NCBI RefSeq assembly: GCF_041821065.1
Contig: NZ_JBGUAX010000002.1
Location: 186,001-250,000, forward strand
DNA: 64,000 nucleotides
Origin: Egicoccus sp. AB-alg2
GTDB lineage: Bacteria; Actinomycetota; Nitriliruptoria; Nitriliruptorales; Nitriliruptoraceae
Direction of reading: 5' to 3'
Shown: in pieces, positions 14,330-23,368 of the stretch
How the letters are laid out: the number at the start of each line of letters is the position of its first letter
How positions within the stretch are numbered: position 1 is the first letter of the stretch
Translations under genes and position numbers: made by a program
The notes under the pieces: model-generated
Databases searched by the model: none
What the model was told of the DNA's origin: nothing
What the model saw: only the letters and a program-made list of their open reading frames with translations

Positions 14330-16522
14330 TCAGGCGACGTCGACGATGCGGCCCTCGACCTCCGTGCTGACCGGCGCGTCGAGGCCCTCGATGCGGTCGA
14401 TCAGGTACGAGTCGAGCACCGGGCCGGCGTTGCCGTCGACCAGGACGTTCAGACCCTGGAACATGGTGAACCCGTCCCCACCGCCGAGGGTGAAGTCGTT
14501 GGTCGCCATGACGTAGGTCCGCGACGGGTCCAGCGGCGCACCGTTGATGGTCACCGTCTGCACCCGAGCGCCGGCAGCGAGGCTCGAGTCGTAGGTGAAC
14601 TCGATGCCGCTGACCTGCAGGAACCGACCGTTGAGTCCAGGCGCTGCGGCGACCGAGTGTTCGAGCGCCTCGAGCAGCGTCGCACCCGAGATCTCGGCCA
14701 CGACCAGGCGGTTGCCGAACGGGAAGATCTCCGCGATGTGGCGGCGCGTGATCTCACCGGCCGGGTAGACCTGGTTGCCCCGGATGCCACCGGAGTTGGT
14801 CACCGCGATGTCGATGTTGCTGACGTTCGGGCCGGTGTAGGCCCGCATCTGGTCGGTGAAGAAGTTCCCGGCCGCGTTCTCCTGGTTGCGCAGGTTCTCG
14901 TTGCGGGTGTCCCAGGCGACCGTCCGCTCGCCGATGACGACGTCGAGTTCGGCGGACAACCGCTCGTCGTAGTCGTCGACCACGTCCTGGATGGCCGGCA
15001 ACGGCGTCAGGCCGCCGACGAGGTCGCGCAGCGCGTGCAGGGTGCGGGACGAGTCGCTCACCTCGCCGTCGGTCACCTCGAGGGTCACCTCGCCGAGGAA
15101 CTCGTACTCGTCGCTCACCAGCGACACGATGGCGCCGCCCGGCTGGTCGGAGACGTAGAACTGCGGGTTGATCGCGCAGTGGTCACCGGCGTACAGGTGC
15201 ACACCGAGGTCCAGGTCGGCGAGGGCCAGCGCGTCGGGTCCGCACAGGTGCGAGCTGACGACGATCAGGTCCGCCCCGGCCGCGCGCATCCGCGGCACGA
15301 CGAACTCCAGCGCCTGCTGCGCCGGGACCTGCTCGGTGTCCGGGCCCATCGTGGTGATGCTGGCCATGCCCTCGGGAGCCAGACCGGTCACACCGACGTT
15401 CAGGCCGTCCACCTCGAAGACCAGGAACTCCTCGACGCCCAGGTCGGCACCGAAGACCTCGCAGGTGTCGACGTCGCGGACGTTGGCGGTGACGTACGGG
15501 AAGTCCGCGGCCTGGATGATCTCGCGCAGGTTGTCCGGGCCGTAGTCGAACTCGTGGTTGCCGAAGGTGTTGACGTCGACCGGCGCCTCGTTGAGGGCGT
15601 CGATCATGTGGATGCCCTTGGGCTCGAAGAGACCCGAGTACACCGACGGGGCGATGTCGTCACCGTTGGCCAGGAACAGCCCGGTGCCGTCGAGGTCATC
15701 GAGCCGCTGCTCGACGAGCGCGAAGTACCGGCCGATGTCGAGGTCGGTGCCGGACACGGTCTGCACGTACTTGCCGTGGAAGTGCGTGTCGTGCAGGAAG
15801 GTGACCTCGTTCACACCCTCGTGCTCGCCGTTCACGAGGTCGAGGAAGCGGATGACGACCGAAGCGGCCTGGTCACGGCGGGTGCTGTCGGCGGGCGCGA
15901 ACCGGCCGTTGCGCTTGCCCTCCATGAGCTCGAGCTCGAAGGCGAGGTCGACGTTCTCCGCGTGGACGCCGGTCCTGACGTCCGGGAAGTGGCCGCGCTC
16001 CTCGGGCTCGAGGTCGTCGTCGACCAGCCACTCGACCGTGCGCACCAGCATCGAGGCGAGCTGGTCACGGCGGACGGGGCGGTTGGTGCGGAACTGGCCG
16101 TCCTCACGACCTTCCACGATGCCGGCCGCAGCCAGCCGGCGGATGTTGTCGGCGTGCACCACACCCTGGTCGGGGAAGGTCGGCGCGCCATCCAGCGACG
16201 GCAGCTCGATGTGTCCTGCCTCGAGCGTGCGGGCCAGCAACGACGCGACCTGTCCGCGGCGGATCGGCGCCGCCGGCGCGAAGGTGTTGGGGGCCGTACC
16301 CCGCACGATGCCGAGCAGCACGCCCAGCTCGATGTTGTCCTTGTGCACGTTGACGTCGGGGACGTCCCCGAACTCGGTGCCGGGCGCGCCCGGACAGGCC
16401 GCTCCCCGTGTGTCGGCGGCGGCGGTCGCCGCCCCGCTTTCCTGTTGCCCCGACGCGGGGACCACGGCCGTGCCCAGCACGAGCCCCGTCACCAACGTCG
16501 AGACGGCCAATCTGCGCATCAT
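14330..16522 (-). CDS. S-layer-anchored 5'-nucleotidase/metallophosphatase
   Basis: About 730 residues: a signal peptide (LAVSTLVTGLVLGTAVVPAS), three SLH repeats for cell-wall attachment (about 50-230), then a UshA-type phosphatase. Phosphatase motifs are FLHDTHFHGKY, FLANGDDI, NTFGNHEFDYG and VVSSHLCG; the substrate domain has TNSGGIRGN, FPFGNRL and TNDFTLGGGDGF. The last metal motif, normally GHxH or GHSQ, reads YAGDHC, so metal binding at that corner differs. It would hydrolyse extracellular nucleotides for phosphate or nucleoside uptake. AGGAGAGG precedes the ATG at 16522; a GTG at 16531 overlaps that site and is less likely. About 280 bp upstream have no gene. Confidence 0.88.
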   Translation of the reverse strand: MMRRLAVSTLVTGLVLGTAVVPASGQQESGAATAAADTRGAACPGAPGTEFGDVPDVNVHKDNIELGVLLGIVRGTAPNTFAPAAPIRRGQVASLLARTLEAGHIELPSLDGAPTFPDQGVVHADNIRRLAAAGIVEGREDGQFRTNRPVRRDQLASMLVRTVEWLVDDDLEPEERGHFPDVRTGVHAENVDLAFELELMEGKRNGRFAPADSTRRDQAASVVIRFLDLVNGEHEGVNEVTFLHDTHFHGKYVQTVSGTDLDIGRYFALVEQRLDDLDGTGLFLANGDDIAPSVYSGLFEPKGIHMIDALNEAPVDVNTFGNHEFDYGPDNLREIIQAADFPYVTANVRDVDTCEVFGADLGVEEFLVFEVDGLNVGVTGLAPEGMASITTMGPDTEQVPAQQALEFVVPRMRAAGADLIVVSSHLCGPDALALADLDLGVHLYAGDHCAINPQFYVSDQPGGAIVSLVSDEYEFLGEVTLEVTDGEVSDSSRTLHALRDLVGGLTPLPAIQDVVDDYDERLSAELDVVIGERTVAWDTRNENLRNQENAAGNFFTDQMRAYTGPNVSNIDIAVTNSGGIRGNQVYPAGEITRRHIAEIFPFGNRLVVAEISGATLLEALEHSVAAAPGLNGRFLQVSGIEFTYDSSLAAGARVQTVTINGAPLDPSRTYVMATNDFTLGGGDGFTMFQGLNVLVDGNAGPVLDSYLIDRIEGLDAPVSTEVEGRIVDVA

Positions 16523-16801
16523 GCGCGCCACCTCTCCTCGTGGACGTTGCGGCCGTCACGGCCGCACCCCACCACGAAGCCAGAGGACGGGCGGGGCAGA
16601 CCGGACCCTATGCCGCGACACCTCGACGGAGGACGTTCGTCCCGGAATCGTCGCCCACACGTAAGCGTTCGGGCGGTCCATGCACGCCCTTCGTGTCATC
16701 CCGGCGCATGCGGGAGACTGGCCGATGCTCACGAGCGAGCTACTCGGTGCAGGACCGACCCGTCGACGCACGGACTGACAGCGGTCGGCGTCAGCGGCGC
16801 G

Positions 16802-17812
16802 TCAGGAGGCGAGTACCGACGCGACCCGCTCGGCCCAGTCCGCCGGCCCGTCACCTTCGCCGACACCGTCGGCCGGCGGCGTCACCGTCCACAGGTGCCG
16901 GTCCGACTCGGACGCGCGGGCGGCGGCGTGACGATGCACCGCCCCACCGGGGTCGGCCACGACGACCATGCCGTCGCAGTCCTGCAGGCGCCCGTCGCCA
17001 CCCTGCAGGTCCCACACGCCGACGGCGGCGGGACGGATCGCCGCTCGGAGGGCGGCGGCCAGACCGAAGGCCAGCCCCCCGCCGGCGCCCGCGCCCGGGC
17101 TCGCGCCCAGTCCGGGGCAGTCGAGGTCCCGTTCCACGACGGTGCGCCACGTCGCCAGCGCCGCGGTCGCCGCCGCTCGTTGCTCGTCGGCGACGACGAC
17201 CTCGGCAGGCAGCGTCGCCGGGGCGCCGGTGAGGTCCGCCTCGGTGTCCGCCAGGACGACCACCTCGACGCCGTCGGGCACCTGGGCCCAGCCGCGCTCG
17301 ACCCGGCGGATCCGGTGCAGATCCCCGCCCCCGATCTTCAGCCCCGAGCCGTCCTCGACGCGCAGGCGGAACCCGAGCCCGGTGAGCGCGCCCGCGCCCC
17401 CGTCGGCGGCCGCCAGGCCGGCCACACCGACCACCAGGCGTCGCGCGCCCGTGTCGAGCGCCGCCTGGACCAGTTCGCCGGCGCCGAACGAGGTCGTCAG
17501 CGTGAGGTCGGCCTGCCCGCCGGGCGCCAGCGAGGGGGCCGCCGCTCGGGCCGCCTCGATGATCGCCGTGCCGTCCGGGCGCAGCAGGAAGGCCGCCTCG
17601 ACGGGATGCCCGTGTGGGCCCGCGACCTCCGTCGTGACCCAGGTGTCGCGGGCATCGCCGACGACGTCGAGGAGCCCCGGCCCACCGTCGGACAGCGGCA
17701 GCGCGGCCAGCGCGTCCTGCGGGCGGTGCTCGTGCCAGGCTCGCGCGACCTCCGCGGCGACTTGCGGCGCCGAGCGACCGTCGGCGCGCTCGGCAACGAC
17801 GAGCACCCGCAC
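16802..17812 (-). CDS. Glycerate kinase, GarK/GlxK family
   Basis: A 336-residue protein. ALPLSDGGPGLLDVV and GASPGAGAGGGLAFGLAAAL are the family's substrate and ATP motifs, and LVVGVAGLAAADGGAGALTG matches the conserved GGSATxDGGxG region, although here the usual GGSAT reads VAGLAA. It phosphorylates D-glycerate in photorespiratory or glyoxylate salvage. AAAGGA precedes the GTG at 17812. The altered motif leaves some doubt about activity. Confidence 0.82.
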   Translation of the reverse strand: MRVLVVAERADGRSAPQVAAEVARAWHEHRPQDALAALPLSDGGPGLLDVVGDARDTWVTTEVAGPHGHPVEAAFLLRPDGTAIIEAARAAAPSLAPGGQADLTLTTSFGAGELVQAALDTGARRLVVGVAGLAAADGGAGALTGLGFRLRVEDGSGLKIGGGDLHRIRRVERGWAQVPDGVEVVVLADTEADLTGAPATLPAEVVVADEQRAAATAALATWRTVVERDLDCPGLGASPGAGAGGGLAFGLAAALRAAIRPAAVGVWDLQGGDGRLQDCDGMVVVADPGGAVHRHAAARASESDRHLWTVTPPADGVGEGDGPADWAERVASVLAS

Positions 17813-17904
17813 GAGGCGTCCTTTCCGCGGTCTCTGGAGACGTCCGTGTCCCAGCGCTGGAGCCTAGGGGACGCGGTTCGCGTGGCCGTCGCGGCATGTT
17901 CCGG

Positions 17905-17910
17905 TACCCT
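17905..17910 (+). promoter_or_regulatory. Candidate -10 (TACCCT) of nadA
   Basis: TACCCT fits TANNNT and lies 8 nt before the ATG at 17919, consistent with a leaderless nadA transcript. Confidence 0.45.
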
Positions 17911-17918
17911 GCCCAGTA

Positions 17919-19238
17919 ATGGTCACCCTGACCACAACTGCCCGGGCCGTGCCGAAGCCCGCCCGAGGACGAGAGGACTCCCCCTTGAGCGCTGCCCGTC
18001 CTTCTGCCGCGCCCGCCCGCAACACGACCGACGTGCCCACCATCCCGCTGGGCTCGCCGCTGCTGCTGCTCGGCCGCGGCACGGACGGCAGCACCGAACG
18101 CGGCGTGGTCTGCCCGGGCGACCTGCCGGCACCCGACGACCCGTCGCTGCGGGACCGCGCCCGGCGCGCCAAGGCCGCGCTGGGTGAGCGCGTCATGATC
18201 CTGGGCCACCACTACCAGCGCGACCAGGTCATCGAGTTCGCCGACGCCCGGGGAGACTCCTTCGAGCTGTCCCGGCAGGCGTCGACGGCCGCCGCGCCCT
18301 ACATCGTCTTCTGCGGCGTGCACTTCATGGCGGAGTCGGCCTCGATCCTGGGCCGCGACGACCAGACCGTGATCCTGCCGGACCTGGCGGCCGGCTGCTC
18401 CATGGCGGACATGGCCGAGCAGCACCAGCTCGTCGACGCCTGGGCGCGGCTGGAGCGCGCCGGCGTCGCCGGCGCGACGGTGCCGCTGACCTACATGAAC
18501 TCGACCGCCGCGATCAAGTCGTTCTGTGGCGAGCACGGCGGCGCGATCTGCACGTCGTCCAACGCCCCCGCCGCGATGCGCTGGGCGTTCGAGCAGGCTC
18601 CGGAGACCGGCGGCAAGGTGCTCTTCCTGCCCGACCAGCACCTCGGACGCAACACCGCGGTGCTGTCGCTCGGGCTGTCGCTGGACGACTGCGTCGTCTA
18701 CGACCCGTGGCAGCCCGACGGCGGGCTCACGGACCAGCAGCTTCGCGACGCGACGGTGATCCTGTGGAAGGGGCACTGCTCCGTCCACGCCCGCTTCCAG
18801 CCGCACATGGTCGATCGCGTCCGGGCCGAACTGCCCGGCGTCGAGGTGCTGGTGCACCCCGAGTGCCGCCACGAGGTGGTCCTGCACGCCGACCGGGTCG
18901 GCTCCACCGGGCAGATCATCCGCTGGGTCGACGAAGCCCCGGCCGGCGCGCGCATCGCCATCGCGACCGAACTCAACCTCGTCAAGCGGCTCGCGCAGGA
19001 GCACCCCGACAAGGAGGTCGTCTTCCTCGACGACACGGTCTGCTTCTGCGCGACGATGAACCGGATCGACCTCCCGCACCTGGTCTGGGTGCTGGAGGCA
19101 CTGGTCGACGGCGAGGTCCTGAACGAGGTGCGCGTCGACCCGACGACCCGGCACTGGGCCCGCGTCGCCCTCGAGCGCATGCTGGCGCTGCCCGGCGACG
19201 GTGCCTCCCTGACCGCGACGGCCGCCGCCCCCGCCTGA
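17919..19238 (+). CDS. nadA: Quinolinate synthase
   Basis: A 439-residue [4Fe-4S] enzyme that condenses iminoaspartate with dihydroxyacetone phosphate in NAD synthesis. GERVMILGHHYQRDQVIEFA, GDSFELSRQAS, VFCGVHFMAESA, LPDLAAGCSMAD, VHPECRHEV and TVCFCATMNRIDLPHL supply the conserved triose-binding residues and cluster cysteines. nadB and nadC are not in the window. Two starts are possible: a leaderless ATG at 17919, or a TTG at 17985 preceded by a good GAGAGGA site; the extra 22 residues are not conserved-looking. It diverges from the glycerate kinase gene. Confidence 0.96.
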   Translation: MVTLTTTARAVPKPARGREDSPLSAARPSAAPARNTTDVPTIPLGSPLLLLGRGTDGSTERGVVCPGDLPAPDDPSLRDRARRAKAALGERVMILGHHYQRDQVIEFADARGDSFELSRQASTAAAPYIVFCGVHFMAESASILGRDDQTVILPDLAAGCSMADMAEQHQLVDAWARLERAGVAGATVPLTYMNSTAAIKSFCGEHGGAICTSSNAPAAMRWAFEQAPETGGKVLFLPDQHLGRNTAVLSLGLSLDDCVVYDPWQPDGGLTDQQLRDATVILWKGHCSVHARFQPHMVDRVRAELPGVEVLVHPECRHEVVLHADRVGSTGQIIRWVDEAPAGARIAIATELNLVKRLAQEHPDKEVVFLDDTVCFCATMNRIDLPHLVWVLEALVDGEVLNEVRVDPTTRHWARVALERMLALPGDGASLTATAAAPA

Positions 19239-19288
19239 CCGGGCCGCGGCCACCAGCGGCGGATCCGCCGCACGGCCGCACCGCCCTC

Positions 19289-19320
19289 GAACGCCCCCCG
19301 CCACGACGCGGGGGGCGTTC
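19289..19320 (+). terminator. Strong hairpin terminator after nadA
   Basis: GAACGCCCCCCGC (19289-19301) and GCGGGGGGCGTTC (19308-19320) form a perfect 13-bp stem with a 6-nt loop 50 bp after the nadA stop. No long T-run follows. Confidence 0.8.
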
Positions 19321-19445
19321 GTCACTGTCGCGACGGCAGCTGCGGTGGTGAGCTTCGCGGTATTCGCCACTGCGGACCGAACCGGGCCGGCGCACGGAGC
19401 GTCCCACGGCCGGCCGGCAGGCCACGCGGCACCCGGAGTGGGGTC

Positions 19446-20051
19446 GTGTCAGACACGGATGCGGGAACGACCTCGCTGGTCGCGTCCTTCCCCGACGGCG
19501 CCGCCGCCCGCCGGGCCATCGAACGGCTGTCCCGCGCCGGTGTCGACGGGGCGGACATCCGCCTGCTCGGCGCCGTCGAGGTGGTGGCGGCCGGCCGCTA
19601 CGGCGATCGCCAGACCGACCTCGGCAGCGCCCTGGCCGTGGGCCGGCGCGCCGTGCGTGGTGTGGTCCTGGGGCTCCCACCCGGCGCCGTGTTCGGCCTC
19701 GTGCTGCTCGCCGTGTACGGCGACCCCACCGGCTGGACGCTGTGCTGTGGCGCTGGCGGCGGCGCGGTGTTCGGCGCGAGTCTCGGACTCACGACCACGC
19801 TGATGGCCACCCCGACCATGGTGGCCGGCTGGGAGCGCACCTTCGCGCCGCTGGTCCCCGGCGGCGTCGCCGTCGGGGTGCAGTGCCGCGGGACGACACG
19901 GCTCGCCCGCGCTCGCTCGGCGCTGTCCCGCAGCGGCGCGCAGCGCGTCACCACGATCGACCACCTCGACGACTACCCGACCGGGCCGCTCGACGTCCAC
20001 GCCCTGGACGTCCCGGCCGTGACCGGCGGTGGAGGAGCAGGCGAACGATGA
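19446..20051 (+). CDS. General-stress (GSP17M/YflT-like) membrane protein
   Basis: A 201-residue protein. The first 40 residues (LVASFPDGAAARRAIERLSR AGVDGADIRLLG) resemble the general-stress 17M/YflT motif found at the start of many stress membrane proteins. Two glycine-rich hydrophobic segments follow (VRGVVLGLPPGAVFGLVLLA and GAGGGAVFGASLGLTTTL). The GTG start at 19446 is weakly supported. Its stop overlaps the ctaD start as ATGA, so it is translationally coupled to the oxidase subunit and may help its assembly or stress control; this is inference. Confidence 0.6.
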   Translation: MSDTDAGTTSLVASFPDGAAARRAIERLSRAGVDGADIRLLGAVEVVAAGRYGDRQTDLGSALAVGRRAVRGVVLGLPPGAVFGLVLLAVYGDPTGWTLCCGAGGGAVFGASLGLTTTLMATPTMVAGWERTFAPLVPGGVAVGVQCRGTTRLARARSALSRSGAQRVTTIDHLDDYPTGPLDVHALDVPAVTGGGGAGER

Positions 20052-21994
20052 CCACCCAGGCACCGGCACCGCGGACCGTCTTCTCGCGCCCGACGAGGCT
20101 GACGGGCTGGAGCAGCTGGCTGACGACGACCGATCACAAGAAGATCGGCATCATGTACTTCGTGACCGTCCTGGTGTTCTTCTTCCTGGGCGGGCTCGAG
20201 GCGACCATCATCCGGCTGCAGCTGGCCCAGGCCGAGCAGACGCTGGTCACCGCCGAGGTCTACAACCAGCTGTTCACCATGCACGGCCTGACGATGGTCT
20301 TCCTGGTCGTGATGCCACTGTCGGCGGCGTTCTTCAACTACCTCATCCCGCTGCAGATCGGTGCCCGCGACGTCGCCTTCCCCCGGCTCAACGCGTTCAG
20401 CTACTGGATGTACGTCGTCGGCGGAGTGGTGTTGTACGCCAGCTTCTTCCTCGGCGGTGCCCCGAACGGAGGCTGGTTCGGGTACGCGCCGCTGTCGATC
20501 GACGACGTGTCGAACATGTCGTTCTACGCGGTCGGGCTGCAACTGCTGGGCGTCAGCTCGCTGGCCGCGGCGGTCAACTTCATCACCACCATCCTGAACA
20601 TGCGCGCGCCGGGCATGACCTTCATGCGGCTGCCGATGTTCATCTGGATGTCGCTGGTCACGAACTTCCTGCTGCTGTTCGCGCTGCCGATCATCGCCGT
20701 GGCGCTGTTCATGCTGTACCTGGAGCTGGCCATCGGCGCGCAGTTCTTCAACCCGGCGACGGGGGGCGACCCGATCCTGTGGCAGCACCTGTTCTGGCTG
20801 TTCGGGCATCCCGAGGTCTACATCATGATCCTGCCCGCGATGGGCATGGTGTCCGAGATCCTGCCGGTGTTCAGCCGCAAGCCGCTGTTCGGCTACGCCG
20901 CCGTGGCCTTCGCCGGCGCCGCCATCGGTTTCATCGGCTTCGGGGTGTGGGCCCACCACATGTTCAGCTCGTCGGTCGGACCGGTCGCCCGTTCGGCGTT
21001 CGCGCTGTCGACGATGTTCATCGCCATCCCCACCGGCATCAAGATCTTCAACTGGGTGTTCACGATGTGGGGCGGCAAGCTGCGCTTCACGACGCCGATG
21101 CTGTTCGGGATCGGGTTCGTGTCGATGTTCACCATCGGCGGGCTGTCCGGCGTCACGCACTCGATCGTGCCCCACAACTGGCAGCAGACCGACACCTACT
21201 ACGTCGTGGCCCACTTCCACTACGTGCTCTTCGGTGGCGCACTGTTCGGGCTGGTCGGTGGGATCTACTACTGGTTCCCGAAGGTCACCGGCCGGCTGAT
21301 GTCCGAACGGCTCGGCAAGGCCCACTTCTGGACCTGGCTGCTGGGCTTCAACCTCACGTTCGGCCCGATGCACATGTCCGGCCTGCTGGGCCAGCCACGA
21401 CGGACCGCCGTCCTGCCCGCGGAGCTCGGCGGCAGCGTGGAGTTCTACAACTTCCTCAGCACGGTCGGCGTCGGCGTGCTGGTCATCTCCTCGCTGATCT
21501 TCCTCTACAACCTCGTGGTGTCCGTGCGCCACGGTGTCGCGTCGGGCCCAGATCCCTGGGACGCGCGCACGCTGGAGTGGCTGTCCGCCGCCCCGCCGAA
21601 GCACCACAACTTCGACGTCATCCCCACGGTCAACCACCGCGACGAGTTCTGGCACCGCAAGTACGCCGAGGACGAGGCGGGCCGGCCGCTCGCGGTGCCC
21701 GCCGGTGCCAGCGTCGACGCCAGCGGCCACACCGAGGACGGCGACGGCCACGACGACCGCGGCGAGCACATCCACATGCCAGACCCGTCGTACTGGCCGT
21801 TGGTGGCCGCACTCGGGTTCCTGCCCCTCGGGTTCGGGCTGCTCGGCCCGACGCCGTGGCTCATCGCACTGGGTGTGGTGTGGGCGGTGATGGGCTTCTA
21901 CGCCTGGGTCATCGAGCCGGTCGCCGAGGGCGACGACGACGACGAGCCCGGCCTGGACGTGGCCGCGCCGCGAGCGGGGGTGACCGCCCGGTGA
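20048..21994 (+). CDS. ctaD: Cytochrome c oxidase subunit I
   Basis: A 648-residue haem-copper oxidase subunit. The low-spin haem ligand is in FTMHGLTMVFLVVMPLSAAF; the CuB and cross-linked tyrosine motif is LFGHPEVYIMILPAMG; the other CuB histidines are in GVWAHHMFSS and the haem a3 ligand in VVAHFHYVLFGG. About 12 helices are followed by a hydrophilic, histidine-rich linker and two more helices near the C-terminus (SYWPLVAALGFLPLGFGLLG and PWLIALGVVWAVMGFYAWVI), resembling a fused CtaF-like small subunit. Subunits II and III are not in the window. Confidence 0.95.
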   Translation: MTTQAPAPRTVFSRPTRLTGWSSWLTTTDHKKIGIMYFVTVLVFFFLGGLEATIIRLQLAQAEQTLVTAEVYNQLFTMHGLTMVFLVVMPLSAAFFNYLIPLQIGARDVAFPRLNAFSYWMYVVGGVVLYASFFLGGAPNGGWFGYAPLSIDDVSNMSFYAVGLQLLGVSSLAAAVNFITTILNMRAPGMTFMRLPMFIWMSLVTNFLLLFALPIIAVALFMLYLELAIGAQFFNPATGGDPILWQHLFWLFGHPEVYIMILPAMGMVSEILPVFSRKPLFGYAAVAFAGAAIGFIGFGVWAHHMFSSSVGPVARSAFALSTMFIAIPTGIKIFNWVFTMWGGKLRFTTPMLFGIGFVSMFTIGGLSGVTHSIVPHNWQQTDTYYVVAHFHYVLFGGALFGLVGGIYYWFPKVTGRLMSERLGKAHFWTWLLGFNLTFGPMHMSGLLGQPRRTAVLPAELGGSVEFYNFLSTVGVGVLVISSLIFLYNLVVSVRHGVASGPDPWDARTLEWLSAAPPKHHNFDVIPTVNHRDEFWHRKYAEDEAGRPLAVPAGASVDASGHTEDGDGHDDRGEHIHMPDPSYWPLVAALGFLPLGFGLLGPTPWLIALGVVWAVMGFYAWVIEPVAEGDDDDEPGLDVAAPRAGVTAR

Positions 21995-22125
21995 GGGGCG
22001 GCGGCAACCGGCCGGTGCCGCCACCGCCTAGCGTCACGAACGCGGCGCCCGACCGTCCGGAGGGCGTCGACCGGGCCGCCGACCGGGGCGACGGCCCGCT
22101 CCCGGGCCGGGCGGCAGGAGGGGCC

Positions 22126-22992
22126 ATGCTCGGCGCGGACGCGTGGGACGGGGCGCGTCGCCGCGTCCGGGACCTGGCCACGACGACCATGGCACGGCTC
22201 CCCCGCCGGGTGCGCGACCTCGCCGTCCGCATCGCCGACCGCGACCTGGTCCAGCAGGCCAGCAGCCTGGCGTTCTTCGGCCTCGTGTCGGCCCTGCCGC
22301 TGCTGCTGCTGGGGCTCGCCCTGGTCGAGGCGGTCGCCGGCGAGCAGGCGTTGACGACGTTCCTGGAGCAGGCCAGCAGTTCCGGACCCGAGGGCAGCCG
22401 CCAGTTCCTCGAGCAGCTCGCCGAGCACGGCGGTTCGTTCACGTTCGTGACGCTCGTGCTCACGCTGTGGCCCGCGACCGCCTACGGCGCCGGCCTCCGT
22501 CGCGCCCTGCTGCGGGCCAGCGGCGAGCAGGAGACGGCACCCGGTCTGCGCGGACGGCTGCGGGCGGTCGGGCTCGTGCTGCTGCTGCCCGTCCTGCTGC
22601 TCGCCGGCCTGCCGCTGGCGTTCGTGCTGACCGGTCTGTCCGGCGACGGCGTCCTGACCACGGTGCTGGGCTGGCTGCTCGCGCTGGCCGCCGCAACCGG
22701 GCTCGGCGGCGTGGCCACGACGGCGCTCTACCGCGCGTTCGCGCCGGGCGACCTCGGCTGGCGCGACACGCTCACCGGCGCGCTGTGGACCGCCGTGAGC
22801 ACGGCGGTGTTCTCGGTGGCGTTCGTGATCTACCTCAACGTCGCAGAGACCGAGGAACGCTTCGGTGGCGGCACGATCGCCCTCGTCGTGCTGCTCGGCG
22901 TGTGGCTCTTCGTCGCGAACATGCTGCTGCTCGCGGGCTACCACGCGGTGCTGGCCCTGGACACCCGACGCGACCCGTCGGCCACGGCGTGA
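22126..22992 (+). CDS. YihY/BrkB family membrane protein
   Basis: A 288-residue protein with six predicted transmembrane helices. VQQASSLAFFGLVSALPLLL, TLWPATAYGAGLRRALLRAS and GDLGWRDTLTGALWTAVST are the YihY/BrkB landmarks. The older name ribonuclease BN is mistaken for this family; its true role is unknown. AGGAGG at 22116 selects the ATG at 22126; the frame is open back to a GTG at 21991 overlapping the ctaD stop, but that region is coding-poor. Confidence 0.85.
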   Translation: MLGADAWDGARRRVRDLATTTMARLPRRVRDLAVRIADRDLVQQASSLAFFGLVSALPLLLLGLALVEAVAGEQALTTFLEQASSSGPEGSRQFLEQLAEHGGSFTFVTLVLTLWPATAYGAGLRRALLRASGEQETAPGLRGRLRAVGLVLLLPVLLLAGLPLAFVLTGLSGDGVLTTVLGWLLALAAATGLGGVATTALYRAFAPGDLGWRDTLTGALWTAVSTAVFSVAFVIYLNVAETEERFGGGTIALVVLLGVWLFVANMLLLAGYHAVLALDTRRDPSATA

Positions 22993-22993
22993 G

Positions 22994-23236
22994 TCACCCG
23001 GTCGGCAGAGGCTCGTGACCCAGATCGCGCAGGAGTTCGCGGGCCCGCTCCAGGTCGGCCTCCGCCACCGCGACGACGTGCCCCTCGACCCAGTCGATGG
23101 AGGGGTAGACCGACGCCGGGGCGGTCATCGCCTCGATGCCGTGCACCCGCAGCGTCGTCACCAGCAACTCGGCGGCCGGCTGCGAGCCGAGCGCCACGAC
23201 CGGCCGGTGTTCCTGCCGCTGGACCTGCTCGTACAC
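22994..23236 (-). CDS. DUF2007-like small protein
   Basis: An 80-residue protein. VALGSQPAAELLVTTLRVHG IEAMTA, then VAVAEADLERARELLRDLG, follows the pattern of DUF2007 signal-transducing-type proteins, where a beta-alpha unit ends in a helix that often begins DxxRAxELL. AAGGGG precedes the GTG at 23236; another GTG lies at 23254. It converges with the YihY gene and diverges from the PLD gene. Confidence 0.6.
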   Translation of the reverse strand: MYEQVQRQEHRPVVALGSQPAAELLVTTLRVHGIEAMTAPASVYPSIDWVEGHVVAVAEADLERARELLRDLGHEPLPTG

Positions 23237-23368
23237 GTGCGTCCCCTTCGACACCGGACAGGGTACGACGGTCGATCCGGTCGGGTGATCGCGCGACGGA
23301 CGAGCGTTTGCGCAGTAGCGTGCGCCGGTCGCCGCCGCCGTCGGGCCGCCGGGCGACAAGGAACGCGG

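Noticed and set aside
14306-18187. Very long plus-strand open frame opposite the nucleotidase and glycerate kinase genes
   Set aside because: It is an antisense shadow produced by high third-position GC; the minus-strand proteins have clear domains.
16851-19370. Long minus-strand open frame across nadA and glycerate kinase
   Set aside because: It runs antisense to nadA and out of frame with glycerate kinase and shows no recognisable domain.
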